A stretch of 64,000 bases of DNA from assembly GCA_017889585.1 (NCBI GenBank), contig JAGFZX010000005.1:59951-123950 (forward strand), read 5' to 3'. This DNA comes from Bacillota bacterium. Lineage in GTDB: Bacteria; Bacillota; Negativicutes; DSM-13327. Shown here piece after piece: positions 54,309 through 62,897 of the stretch. Position 1 is the first letter of the stretch. Each line of letters begins with the position of its first letter. The notes under the pieces were generated by a model. The model was not told the origin of the DNA and ran no database searches. It saw nothing but the letters and a program-made list of their open reading frames with translations. Position numbers and translations under genes: made by a program.

Positions 54309-55401
54309 CATTCCAGTTTATAAACCATTTCTTTTCGGCAATGAAACTAAATATGTAATGAATTGTCTTGATTCCACTTGGATATCCTCCCAAGGTAAAT
54401 ATATTGATGAGTTTGAACAAAAATTTGCCGAGTATATTGGCGTTAAGTATGCAACTACTGTAGTTAATGGTACTATGGCGCTGCATCTGTCCTTAGTTGC
54501 TCTAGGGGTGGGACCGGGGGACGAAGTTATTGTACCGACCCTTACCTATGTTGCATCGGCTAATGCTATTACCTACACTGGCGCAGTTCCGGTTTTTGCA
54601 GACTCCCTTGAAAATACATGGCAAATTGATCCTGAAGACGTTAGGCGTAAGATAACTTCTAAAACTCGTGGTATTATTGCCGTTCATTTATATGGGCATC
54701 CGGCAGAGATGGATTTATTGGAGGCTCTTGCTAGAGAATACAATTTATTTTTAATAGAAGATTGTGCGGAGGCGGTAGGTACACGTTATAAAGCTCGCCA
54801 TGTAGGCGGTTTTGGCAATATTTCTACCTTTAGTTTTTATGGTAACAAGACCATAACATCGGGAGAGGGCGGGATGGTTGCTACCAATGACCCTATTTTA
54901 TACGAAAAAGCAGTACGGCTAAAAGGGCAAGGGGCAGTGAAAAAACGTCATTATTACCATGATAGGATCGGCTATAATTATCAAATGACTAATATCTGTG
55001 CGGCAATTGGTCTGGCACAGTTAGAGCAGATTCATGAGATTTTGCAAAAGAAGCGGCATATTGCGAGGCAGTATCAGGAAGTCTTGCAAGGCTTACCGCT
55101 ACAATTTCATGATGAAGTAGGCGATGTATTTCATTCCTATTGGATGTGTTCCATTCTTACTTCGGACCCTGCACAAAGAGATTTACTGCGCCATTTTTTG
55201 GCTAATGATAATATTGAAACCAGACCAGTATTTTATCCAGTGCATACTATGCCTATGTATCTGCAAAAATCCGGATGTTTTGCTGTAGCAGAGAATATTA
55301 GCTCAAGAGGGATCAATCTGCCAAGCTGGCCTGGGCTTGAAAAAAGTGATGTGGAGTTCATCGGTACATGTATCAGACAGTTTATACAATCCAGGGCATA
55401 G
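54301..55401 (+). CDS. per: GDP-perosamine synthase (DegT/DnrJ aminotransferase)
   Basis: PLP-dependent sugar aminotransferase, 366 residues, converting GDP-4-keto-6-deoxymannose to GDP-perosamine with glutamate. The sequence tracks E. coli O157 RfbE/Per closely as I remember it: IPVYKP.L.GNE, NCLDSTWISSQGKYI, VNGTMALHLSL, HLYGHPAEMD, STFSFYGNKTITSGEGGM (Lys of GNKT binds PLP), IGYNYQMTNICAAIGLAQLEQ and RGINLPSWPGL. ATG 54301 overlaps the BKACE stop; an in-frame ATG at 54268 would add 11 residues with no homology. It uses the product of gmd upstream. Confidence 0.9.
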   Translation: MTNIPVYKPFLFGNETKYVMNCLDSTWISSQGKYIDEFEQKFAEYIGVKYATTVVNGTMALHLSLVALGVGPGDEVIVPTLTYVASANAITYTGAVPVFADSLENTWQIDPEDVRRKITSKTRGIIAVHLYGHPAEMDLLEALAREYNLFLIEDCAEAVGTRYKARHVGGFGNISTFSFYGNKTITSGEGGMVATNDPILYEKAVRLKGQGAVKKRHYYHDRIGYNYQMTNICAAIGLAQLEQIHEILQKKRHIARQYQEVLQGLPLQFHDEVGDVFHSYWMCSILTSDPAQRDLLRHFLANDNIETRPVFYPVHTMPMYLQKSGCFAVAENISSRGINLPSWPGLEKSDVEFIGTCIRQFIQSRA

Positions 55402-55424
55402 TCAATATGCGGGAGGATGGGAAA

Positions 55425-56042
55425 ATGAAGGATAAACCTAAGATGCTTGTTATTTATGGCTGCGGTGGACATGGTCATAATATTGCCGACGTGATACTTG
55501 CTAATGATCCTGCTAGCTGTATATTGTTTGTTGATGACAATGCACGTGAGGGTGAAAGTAAATTAGGGTTCAGTATAGTAAAACAAATACCAAAAGAGGT
55601 AGAGCAATATAGCTGTATAGTAGCTAGCGGTAATAATTTGAATAGAAAGAGAAAATTTGCGGAAATAGAGCAGGAAAAAATCATTTCGGTTATTTCACCC
55701 AGAGCTTTTATCGGATATAGGAGCATAATTGGGAAGGGATCATATATTGGACATTTTGCGATGGTTGGGGCAGAAGCAATTATCGGAGAAAATGTATCTA
55801 TTAGTTATGCAAGTGTCGTGGGGCATGAAACTCAAATAGGATCACATTCTTTTGTTGGCCCGAATGCTACGATAATGGGTAAAGTAAATATTGATGAGCT
55901 TGTTTTTGTCGGTGGAGGTGCGACTATTATCGGCGGTGTTAAAATATGCTCCAAGACTATTATCGGGGCTGGAGCTACAGTAGTGAGGGATATTTTGGAA
56001 CAGGGCACTTATGTTGGAACGCCCGCAAGGAGAATAAAATGA
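55425..56042 (+). CDS. PglD/NeuD-family sugar N-acyltransferase
   Basis: A 205-residue acyltransferase: a small N-terminal Rossmann-like domain (VIYGCGGHGHNIADVIL) and a C-terminal left-handed beta-helix of hexapeptide repeats (about 95-200). The catalytic His is probably that of VVGHETQIGSHSFVGPNATIMG. In perosamine clusters this enzyme N-acetylates GDP-perosamine (PerB), using acetyl-CoA; given the BKACE neighbour, another acyl-CoA is possible. GGGAGGA (55411-55417) selects ATG 55425. It overlaps the following glycosyltransferase by four bases. Confidence 0.88.
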   Translation: MKDKPKMLVIYGCGGHGHNIADVILANDPASCILFVDDNAREGESKLGFSIVKQIPKEVEQYSCIVASGNNLNRKRKFAEIEQEKIISVISPRAFIGYRSIIGKGSYIGHFAMVGAEAIIGENVSISYASVVGHETQIGSHSFVGPNATIMGKVNIDELVFVGGGATIIGGVKICSKTIIGAGATVVRDILEQGTYVGTPARRIK

Positions 56043-57193
56043 AAATTGCACTATTGGGATATGGGTTTGTATCTTGGAACGGCGGGTGCGAATTTATACA
56101 ATTGTGCGCTGAGGCGTTGATGTCAAAGGCTAAGACAGATGACCTTCAGATATATCTGCTTATTGAGAAACAAAATATTAAAGAAGCTGAAAAGGCGAAT
56201 AGCGCGTTTGGTCAGTGGCTTAATACGATCAATAAAAATATTCAAGTCGTATTTTATGGAAATTTGCTGGATTGTTTAAATAAATTTAATATAGAGGTGG
56301 TTATACCGTCGATGGCACTATTGGGAAACCAATTTACCATTCCCTGGGTCGGCTATATTTATGATTTTCAGCATAAGTATTTTCCTCATTTCTTTTCTCA
56401 AGATGAAATCAGCTCTCGTGATCAGTATTTTTCCGATATGTTGTTGCAAGCTAAGGCGGTTATTGTATCATCGAGGTCAGTTGAAGAAGATATTTTTAAA
56501 TATTATCCTAATACATCGTGCAAGATATTTATACTGCCATTGGCTACAAAGCTAATACCAGAAGGCTGGCTGACGCAGGAGGAAGATGTATGTAAAAAAT
56601 ACTGCATTCCCTCAAAATACTTCCTCATTTCCAATCAATTTTGGATTCATAAAGATCATTTGACTGCTTTTGAAGCTTTGGCAATACTAAGGAAACGAGG
56701 CAATTGTGAAGTTCCAATAGTCTGCACCGGCGAAACTTCAGATTATCGTTTTCCTGAGTATTTTAGTGAGCTAATAGAGAAAATCAAAAGTATGGGAATG
56801 GAAAAACAGATTTACATTTTAGGGTATATTCCCAAATGGGAGCAACTGCATATCATGAGAAATGCAGCTGCTCTTTTACAGCCAACCTTATTTGAAGGCG
56901 CACCAGGAGGGGCAGCTGCGCGGGAGGCTTTACTGCTTAATGTTCCGGTGATTTTATCTGATATTCCAGTGAATAAGGAGCTTATTGATAGTGATGTAAT
57001 ATTTTTCAAGGCTGGTTGTGCTGAAGATCTGGCAGACAAAATAGAATATCTACTTTCCACTGACCTAATTGATCATACTGAAAAGGAGACTCTCATACAG
57101 AAAGGTCTAAAGCAGGTAGAAGATCGAGGTGAAAAGCTGCTTGAAGCAATATCCTATGCAATAAAAACAGCGAATAAGGATGAACTGAGTTAG
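56039..57193 (+). CDS. Glycosyltransferase, GT4 (GT-B) family
   Basis: A 384-residue retaining-type glycosyltransferase. It starts KIALLGYGFVSWNGGCEFI. The mid-protein acceptor domain has VGYIYDFQHKYFP; the C-terminal domain has YFLISNQFWIHKDHLTAFEAL, IYILGYIPKWEQLHIMRNAAALLQPTLFEG and the EX7E-like GGAAAREALLLNVPVILSD. It probably adds perosamine or another sugar to the glycan. ATG 56039 is coupled to the acyltransferase (ATGA). Confidence 0.85.
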   Translation: MKIALLGYGFVSWNGGCEFIQLCAEALMSKAKTDDLQIYLLIEKQNIKEAEKANSAFGQWLNTINKNIQVVFYGNLLDCLNKFNIEVVIPSMALLGNQFTIPWVGYIYDFQHKYFPHFFSQDEISSRDQYFSDMLLQAKAVIVSSRSVEEDIFKYYPNTSCKIFILPLATKLIPEGWLTQEEDVCKKYCIPSKYFLISNQFWIHKDHLTAFEALAILRKRGNCEVPIVCTGETSDYRFPEYFSELIEKIKSMGMEKQIYILGYIPKWEQLHIMRNAAALLQPTLFEGAPGGAAAREALLLNVPVILSDIPVNKELIDSDVIFFKAGCAEDLADKIEYLLSTDLIDHTEKETLIQKGLKQVEDRGEKLLEAISYAIKTANKDELS

Positions 57194-57243
57194 TCGTTAC
57201 CAATATCGAACTTGGTAGATATTTTAAACAATAAAAAAGTGTT

Positions 57244-57268
57244 ACCCGGAGAAGTTCTCCGGGTATTT
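57244..57268. terminator. CCCGGAG-type hairpin, copy 2 (bidirectional)
   Basis: ACCCGGAGAA (57244-57253) pairs with TTCTCCGGGT (57255-57264), followed by ATTTT on the + strand and by a long T-run on the minus strand (complement of AATAAAAAAG). It serves converging genes and resembles the hairpin at 52349-52378, including the TCATatTG-like flank. Confidence 0.75.
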
Positions 57269-57282
57269 TCATATTGAAAAGC

Positions 57283-58050
57283 TCATATACATGCTTTACC
57301 TTGAGAACTATTTGTTCGATAGAAGGCAAGAGGTTCGTTAAGAACTGCCACATCAAACAGCGCGCTAACTCGCATTTGGAAGTCCCTGTCATCGTAAGAA
57401 CATACTCGTTTATCAAAGGCCCAAAAGCCGTTAACCGCCTCCCAGGCTGAACGTAGGAAGGAACAACCAGACATCGTCATATTGATGTCACTTAAGCTAT
57501 GATAATTTAATGCATCTGCTGGATGAAAAAAACTAGGTTTTGGCTCATATGATAAGTGCTCAGGTAAGTTTATATTGTGTTCTAAAATATGGTTTTCTGT
57601 AAAATGGATACTATCACCGCCCACCATTCTTACAGATTGATTGAGTGTGAAAACCCTAATAATCGTATTGACAGCATATTTTATTAGAGCATCATCGGCA
57701 TTTAGAATAATAAATAAGTTGCTGCTTGACTCTGTAATAGCTCTATTAAGGCTACCGACTTGGTTTACATTTACTTGATTAGTTAAAAGTTTGAATTTAT
57801 ATGAATGCTGTAAATCTGCAATAAGTTCTGCGGTATTATCGGTGGATGCGTCATTAACAATAGTAACTGCTATATCTTTTGGCAGTGATTTAAGCGTGTA
57901 TTGCAAATATTGACCATGATTATAGCAAGGAATGATAATCTCTGGTTTGAAAGTATCTTCTCGTGGTATTAACTTATTTTGATTATAATTTTTTACGAAT
58001 TCTTTTATATTTTGGTTTATACATTGATTTTTGTGCATTTCGGTGTCCAT
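57283..58050 (-). CDS. Glycosyltransferase, GT2 (GT-A) family
   Basis: A 255-residue GT2 enzyme on the minus strand. After a 35-residue leader, the GT-A core reads PEIIIPCYNHGQYLQYTL, VTIVNDASTDNT, VNQVGSLNRAI and ILNADDALIK, where the acidic pair binds the metal and nucleotide sugar; DDRDFQMR near residue 228 is the likely catalytic ED/DD motif. GGGAGATT lies before its ATG. It forms a single-gene cassette between two terminators. Confidence 0.85.
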   Translation of the reverse strand: MDTEMHKNQCINQNIKEFVKNYNQNKLIPREDTFKPEIIIPCYNHGQYLQYTLKSLPKDIAVTIVNDASTDNTAELIADLQHSYKFKLLTNQVNVNQVGSLNRAITESSSNLFIILNADDALIKYAVNTIIRVFTLNQSVRMVGGDSIHFTENHILEHNINLPEHLSYEPKPSFFHPADALNYHSLSDINMTMSGCSFLRSAWEAVNGFWAFDKRVCSYDDRDFQMRVSALFDVAVLNEPLAFYRTNSSQGKACI

Positions 58051-58436
58051 TTATGAATCTCCCTTTTTTAGTAGTTATTAATATTCATTACATAATATTC
58101 AGTAGATTTTAATGAGTGCATGTGATAGTAATATGCAAGCCTTTGAATGAGTAATTGAACTGATCCCTAAATTTAGTACACGTAAAAAATCCCTTAATAG
58201 GGAACTATTTTTACGGAATCAGTTCGGGTCAGGACAGTATTCTTTTTATAGTCAGCGGAATAAGATACTTTGAATAAAGTCATTTTTATTATGAAGAATA
58301 ATTATGGGCTGAGATCATTAGGCATTAGGTTGGTCGATTTTATAGTGAGCAATCAACGAGGGAAGAAGTTAATGGCGAAGAATTTGTAGCTTAGAGTTCT
58401 ATATAATGATAGGGAATCTCGAAAGGAGGAAATATT
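58051..58436. other. Intergenic region between divergent glycosyltransferase genes
   Basis: This 386-base gap has no supported gene. It contains the hairpin AAATCCCTTAATAGGGA with AT-rich flanks, followed by TTTACGGAATCAG, the same word that starts the GGAATC palindromes at 28.4 and 38.9 kb. TATAAT at 58402-58407 may be a -10 box for the downstream gene. Confidence 0.4.
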
Positions 58437-59324
58437 ATGTTTGAGCCTATGATAACAGTGTTAATGCCTGTTTATAATGGAAGTCTATATCTTCGAGAAG
58501 CTATGGACAGTATTATTGGGCAAACATTTCATGATTTTGAATTTCTAATTATTGATGATGGTTCTACTGATAATAGTATGGATATTATTAATTCTTACAA
58601 GAATGGACGTATATGTGTTATAAAAAATGATACGAATTGCGGTATTTCTGCTGCATTAAATAAAGGTTTAGAACATGCGCGAGGGCAATATATAGCCCGT
58701 ATGGATTGTGATGATATAAGTATGCCAGAACGCCTATATAGACAGGTATTATTTATGGAAGAGCATCCTCAAATTGGTGTATGCGGCAGTTGGATTCAAA
58801 TAATAGGTGAATGGTCTCATGGAGATATATGGCGTTATCCCACTGAGCCTGAAAAAATCAAATGCGGGTTGCTATTTTCCAATATTTTAGCACATCCATC
58901 GGTCATTATAAGGCGAAATGTTTTGACAAGTACAGGGATATATTATGATGTTTTATATAAATATGCTCAGGACTATAAATTATGGGTAGAGTTAGCTAAA
59001 AGGACATTATTAGCTAATATTCCGGAAGTTTTATTACAATATAGATTTAGCAATAGTCAGATCTGTTTAAAGAAATGGTCTGAAATAGCAATAGAACCAG
59101 ACTGGATAAAGCTGGAGCAATTAGATGCATTAGGTATTAAGCCTACACCTCGAGAGTTTGAAATTCATGGCCACTTTGCTGTTGATACTTTACCTAAAGA
59201 TAAAGAGTTTGCCCAAGAAGCTGAGAAATGGCTTATCAAATTGGAATTAGCAAATAATTTAGTAGGATATTATCCTAAAGACATATTTTCCGATTATATT
59301 GATCAGTTTAGAACGTTATTATAA
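58437..59324 (+). CDS. Glycosyltransferase, GT2 family
   Basis: A 295-residue inverting glycosyltransferase with a clear GT-A core: ITVLMPVYNGSLYLREAMDSI, IIDDGSTDNSMDII, GISAALNKGLEHARGQYIARMDCDDISMP (DxD), and QDYKLWVEL as the catalytic-base region. AAAGGAGGA precedes ATG 58437. The C-terminal 80 residues are variable, as expected for acceptor recognition. The sugar is unknown. Confidence 0.9.
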   Translation: MFEPMITVLMPVYNGSLYLREAMDSIIGQTFHDFEFLIIDDGSTDNSMDIINSYKNGRICVIKNDTNCGISAALNKGLEHARGQYIARMDCDDISMPERLYRQVLFMEEHPQIGVCGSWIQIIGEWSHGDIWRYPTEPEKIKCGLLFSNILAHPSVIIRRNVLTSTGIYYDVLYKYAQDYKLWVELAKRTLLANIPEVLLQYRFSNSQICLKKWSEIAIEPDWIKLEQLDALGIKPTPREFEIHGHFAVDTLPKDKEFAQEAEKWLIKLELANNLVGYYPKDIFSDYIDQFRTLL

Positions 59325-59392
59325 GAACTTAAAGTATGAAGATGGATTTAGACGATTCAATAATAAAATATTGTTGTTATAGGAGGGAACCT

Positions 59393-59512
59393 ATGCTTCA
59401 GCATATGCGTGTAGGCATGCCAATTGTAAATCGCAATAGTTGGCAAGAAGGTTCTGAGTATATTAGGTCTTTGGTAAAAGGGGTGATTTATCATGAGTAT
59501 ACATTGTTATAA
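59393..59512 (+). pseudogene. 39-codon fragment resembling the N-terminus of a GT-B glycosyltransferase
   Basis: ATG 59393 lies 4 bases after AGGAGGGA and opens 39 codons (MLQHMRVGMPIVNRNSWQEG, then EYIRSLVKG) that end inside the next gene. The pattern RVG.PI.NR.SWQ.G..YIR.L is the usual beginning of GT4-type transferases, so this is probably the stump of a replaced gene. A small coupled leader peptide is the alternative. Confidence 0.45.
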
Positions 59513-60290
59513 AGAATATGAGAGTGATTGTAGTGATGTTAGGCCTATTGTTATTGCTACATCCTTGGCAGCGAGCAAAGATTTAAATAACCAACGAATG
59601 GCGATCAATAGTTGGCAAAAGCTTGGTTTTAGTGTGGTATCTATTAATTGCTCTGAAGAAATAGCCTTGCTGCAACACCATTTCTCTGATATTAGCTTTG
59701 TAGAGGCTCATCGTGATGCGCGTTCTGAGTTTAATAGACCATATATTTATTTTGATGATTTCCTGACTTATTTTACAGAACACGGTACGGGAGTATGCGG
59801 AATTGTTAATTCAGATATTCATTTGCTTAATGATACATTGTATTCTTTTGTTAAACGTGAAGCTATTAATTCCTTAGTATATGGAAGTAGGATAAATGTG
59901 GATACACTTGACAATCTGCAAGGTGAAGATGACCCCTTTGGACTAGATTATTTTTTCTTTGATCGGAATCTTATTTCTTATTATCCAAAGTCAGAGTTTT
60001 GTATCGGACTGCCTTATTGGGATTATTGGATAGTATTAATTCCGCTTATTTACCGTATACCAGCCAAAAGAGTAATGAATGCTGGGGCCTACCATATAAA
60101 ACATCAGGAAACTTGGCGTCAGCTGCATGATTTATTTGAAGGAAAATTAATGGAAAAGTTTAGCTCACTTACTGGTAAGGCATGTCCCATACAGTTTATA
60201 GATTTTATTTGTCGACATTCAAGGGAAGTGTCATTGGATACGCAGGATACTCCACCAGTATCAGAGGTCAATCAGGACATAGATGTATAA
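59493..60290 (+). CDS. Probable nucleotide-sugar transferase-like protein
   Basis: A 265-residue protein not assigned to a named family. IVIATSLAASKDLNNQRMAINSWQKLGFSVVSIN at the start and GTGVCGIVNSDIHLL near residue 100 resemble GT-A proteins, with the NSDI acidic residue in the DxD position. FCIGLPYWDYWIVLIPL and HIKHQETWRQ follow. AAAGGGGTGA (59477-59486) supports ATG 59493. It is in the same strand and cassette as the GT2 gene before it. Confidence 0.6.
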   Translation: MSIHCYKEYESDCSDVRPIVIATSLAASKDLNNQRMAINSWQKLGFSVVSINCSEEIALLQHHFSDISFVEAHRDARSEFNRPYIYFDDFLTYFTEHGTGVCGIVNSDIHLLNDTLYSFVKREAINSLVYGSRINVDTLDNLQGEDDPFGLDYFFFDRNLISYYPKSEFCIGLPYWDYWIVLIPLIYRIPAKRVMNAGAYHIKHQETWRQLHDLFEGKLMEKFSSLTGKACPIQFIDFICRHSREVSLDTQDTPPVSEVNQDIDV

Positions 60291-60346
60291 TCGACGAGGA
60301 TAAAGATAAGCGAGTTATTAATGTTAGTAGAGTAGGTTTATAGTTA

Positions 60347-60394
60347 AAGAGAATGTATTTCGGAGGCCGACCTCCTAGTACATTCTCTTTATTT
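60347..60394. terminator. Long hairpin terminator between converging genes
   Basis: AAGAGAATGTA (60347-60357) pairs with TACATTCTCTT (60379-60389), and a nested GGAGG/CCTCC stem sits inside. T-rich sequence on the right and AA-rich on the left make it suitable for both directions. Confidence 0.8.
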
Positions 60395-60509
60395 ACGTGA
60401 GACAGAAGCATTCAACAGTTGGAACGTTTGCTAACTATTTTTGCCACCAAGAATCGAAATATCAACGTGCAGATATGTAATCAACAGAATTTCCTTCGTG
60501 TATTAACAT

Positions 60510-61385
60510 TTACATAACGCCATCACTATATAGTTCTTGCACGAAATTATCTGCTTGGACGTGACGAATTATAAAAGGCAGGTGTTTTAAGGGGAAGTTC
60601 ATTGCTGCGGTGGCGACATTGGCAGCTTCAGTTATTCGTGTAGTATGGGTTGCTCCAGGGCCAAAGCCGACATTAGACACTAAATTAACGCTAGGTATGA
60701 TGATGAGGCCATTTTGCAGCCAACAGGAAAAAGTCCACTGATAGTCCCATGTGTCAATCTCACCTGAATAAGTCTTATCCAGCATTTGTGTCCAGTATTG
60801 TACACTTTTTTCATTTCCCAGTATATTGAAAAGCAATCCCTTATCACGAATTTGCGGCCATAATGTCATAGTTGGGTCATAATACTTCCAGGCTCGCCGC
60901 CAACCTGCCCAGCCCCAGTAGTGCCCAAATTTGGAATAATAATAACTGTATTTGGGTTGCTGGTCACTGAACTGAAAATTACATCCTGAAATTGCCATGA
61001 TCCGTTCATCGTTCCGGTATCGTTCCAACATTTCCTGGCAATAACGGAAAAATGTCGGATGGGGAACTGTATCATCTTCAAGAATAATGACTTCTTCCAA
61101 TTTTTGAAAAATCCAATTAAATCCACTGCGTTGCCTTGTGCCCATGCCCAGGTTTATATCACTATAGTTTTTTATAACTTCGCAGTCCCAATCCACACGG
61201 TCAATGATGGCCCGTGTTGCTGCACATTTTTCCTTATCATTCGGACGGTCAACGTGGGGGCCGTCGGCGATAACCAGTAATTTTGGCGGCTTAGCACTGC
61301 GGATTTGCTCAAAAATAGTTTCACTGCTATCGATCCGGTTATAGATAAAGAATGCTACTGGAGTCGTTAGTTTAAAATCACTCAT
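60510..61385 (-). CDS. Glycosyltransferase-like protein (GT-A fold)
   Basis: A 291-residue minus-strand protein. TPVAFFIYNRIDSSETIFEQIR at the start, KLLVIADGP, VIILEDDTVPHPTFFRYCQ (DxD-type EDD) and GHYWGWAGWRRAWKYYD are typical of the nucleotide-diphospho-sugar transferase group sometimes labelled hemolytic protein HlpA-like. These occur in flagellin- and S-layer-glycosylation islands. It forms a single-gene unit; the acceptor is unknown. Confidence 0.75.
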   Translation of the reverse strand: MSDFKLTTPVAFFIYNRIDSSETIFEQIRSAKPPKLLVIADGPHVDRPNDKEKCAATRAIIDRVDWDCEVIKNYSDINLGMGTRQRSGFNWIFQKLEEVIILEDDTVPHPTFFRYCQEMLERYRNDERIMAISGCNFQFSDQQPKYSYYYSKFGHYWGWAGWRRAWKYYDPTMTLWPQIRDKGLLFNILGNEKSVQYWTQMLDKTYSGEIDTWDYQWTFSCWLQNGLIIIPSVNLVSNVGFGPGATHTTRITEAANVATAAMNFPLKHLPFIIRHVQADNFVQELYSDGVM

Positions 61386-61657
61386 GTTACTCTCTCCAAT
61401 TCCCTCGTCTCAAGAGGATTAATATAGTTGGCATTGCCCGATTCTAATAATGAGATAACATCTCTCCTATATAGTGTATTCGCCCCTTGCTATGGTGGTG
61501 AGTAATGACTATGAGATTATGGAAGGTCTTGCAAGTTGTTGATACTTCAAATCTGTAGCAATGGGATAATTGAAAACGTCTAAGTCATTTATGGATGTTT
61601 TGAATATAATGTACTGACGCCTAAAGATGACGTCATTGACTTATGGAGGAATAATAT

Positions 61658-62785
61658 ATGTTTAAGATATCCGAAAAAGAATATCCTCCTCAGGGGGTGT
61701 ATCAATCAACCCGAGAATGGATAAATACACTTTGCTTAGAAAAAAGTGATGCAGGGGAGCTTTATACGGAATACCATCCTGGAGATATTTTTCATAGCCC
61801 AGAGCCGAAAAGTCTGGAGAAAGTTATGCATTGGAAGTTTCGTAGAGATAACCATCATGAGTCACCAGCGGCATTTGTCGCTATAGTACCGGGAGGACGT
61901 GTCTGGGGCGATAACGGTGTTGTAATTACTCCGGATAATAAACTATTAGCCGATATATCCAACGAATATAATAAAACGACAAAAGAGCATCCCATTTTTC
62001 GCGAAGAAAATTTACCGCCTGTTGATTATAGTCTGGAAACAGTGGCTGTTTTGGCCTCAATATGGAGCTTCAATTATTATCACTGGATGTTTGATATTTT
62101 GCCCCGTATTGCCTTGTTACGCAGCAGTAATATAGCTGTTGATAAATTCATAATAAATCTTAGTGGTGCCCTATTTCAACAAGATACTCTATCGGTCCTG
62201 GGAATTCCTGAGGCTAAAATAATTAAGAGCTATAACCAGTTCCACCTAGAAGCTGCGCAATTGGTAGTTCCCTCGTTACCTGGAGATTTGGGTTATATGC
62301 CGAGATGGGCATGTGAGTTTATCAGAAAGGAGTTTTTGATTGATAGAAATATTGAAATGGTGGAAGGATATGAGCGTATCTATATTAGTCGTGTTAATGC
62401 AACAAGTAGACAAGTAATCAACGAGCCACAAGTTCGGAATGTTCTAGCTAAATATGGATTTAAAAGCGTGATGCTAGACTCAATGTCCCTAGCAGACCAA
62501 GCAATGCTTTTTTCTTCGGCTCGGATAATAGTTTCTCCTCATGGAGCCGGATTTGCCAACCTGGTGTTCTGCAGTCCGGGAACAAAGGTAATTGAGTTTT
62601 TTTCTCCCAACTATGTGAATGTTTTATACTGGCATCTTAGTAATAAAATGAATTTGGATTATTATTATTTCATTGGTGAAGGAAACCGGTCTCCTGAATA
62701 TGTAGATCCTCATTATATTTGGGAAAACATTTCAGTTAATATCAAAACACTCATAAAAACGATGGAATTAGCTGGAATCCAATAG
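61658..62785 (+). CDS. Glycosyltransferase family 61 (DUF563) protein
   Basis: A 375-residue protein with the GT61 signatures FNYYHWMFDILPRIALL (about residue 140-156), IYISRVNATSRQVINE (about 244-259) and IIVSPHGAGFANLVFCSPGTKVIEF (about 289-313). Relatives transfer xylose, GlcNAc or other sugars and are frequent in bacterial surface-glycan islands. TATGGAGGA precedes ATG 61658. It converges with the DUF707 gene downstream. Confidence 0.88.
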   Translation: MFKISEKEYPPQGVYQSTREWINTLCLEKSDAGELYTEYHPGDIFHSPEPKSLEKVMHWKFRRDNHHESPAAFVAIVPGGRVWGDNGVVITPDNKLLADISNEYNKTTKEHPIFREENLPPVDYSLETVAVLASIWSFNYYHWMFDILPRIALLRSSNIAVDKFIINLSGALFQQDTLSVLGIPEAKIIKSYNQFHLEAAQLVVPSLPGDLGYMPRWACEFIRKEFLIDRNIEMVEGYERIYISRVNATSRQVINEPQVRNVLAKYGFKSVMLDSMSLADQAMLFSSARIIVSPHGAGFANLVFCSPGTKVIEFFSPNYVNVLYWHLSNKMNLDYYYFIGEGNRSPEYVDPHYIWENISVNIKTLIKTMELAGIQ

Positions 62786-62833
62786 CACATCTAGCGATAG
62801 TCTTAAATACAAAAGAATGTACGTCGAAACAAG

Positions 62834-62875
62834 TCCTTGGTCTTAGCTTTTAGCGAGGCCAAGGATTGTTTTAGT
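62834..62875. terminator. Bidirectional terminator between GT61 and DUF707 genes
   Basis: TCCTTGGTCT (62834-62843) pairs with AGGCCAAGGA (62856-62865), including a G-T pair, followed by TTGTTTTAG. Confidence 0.75.
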
Positions 62876-62897
62876 TTAGCAGAATAATCTTATAAAA

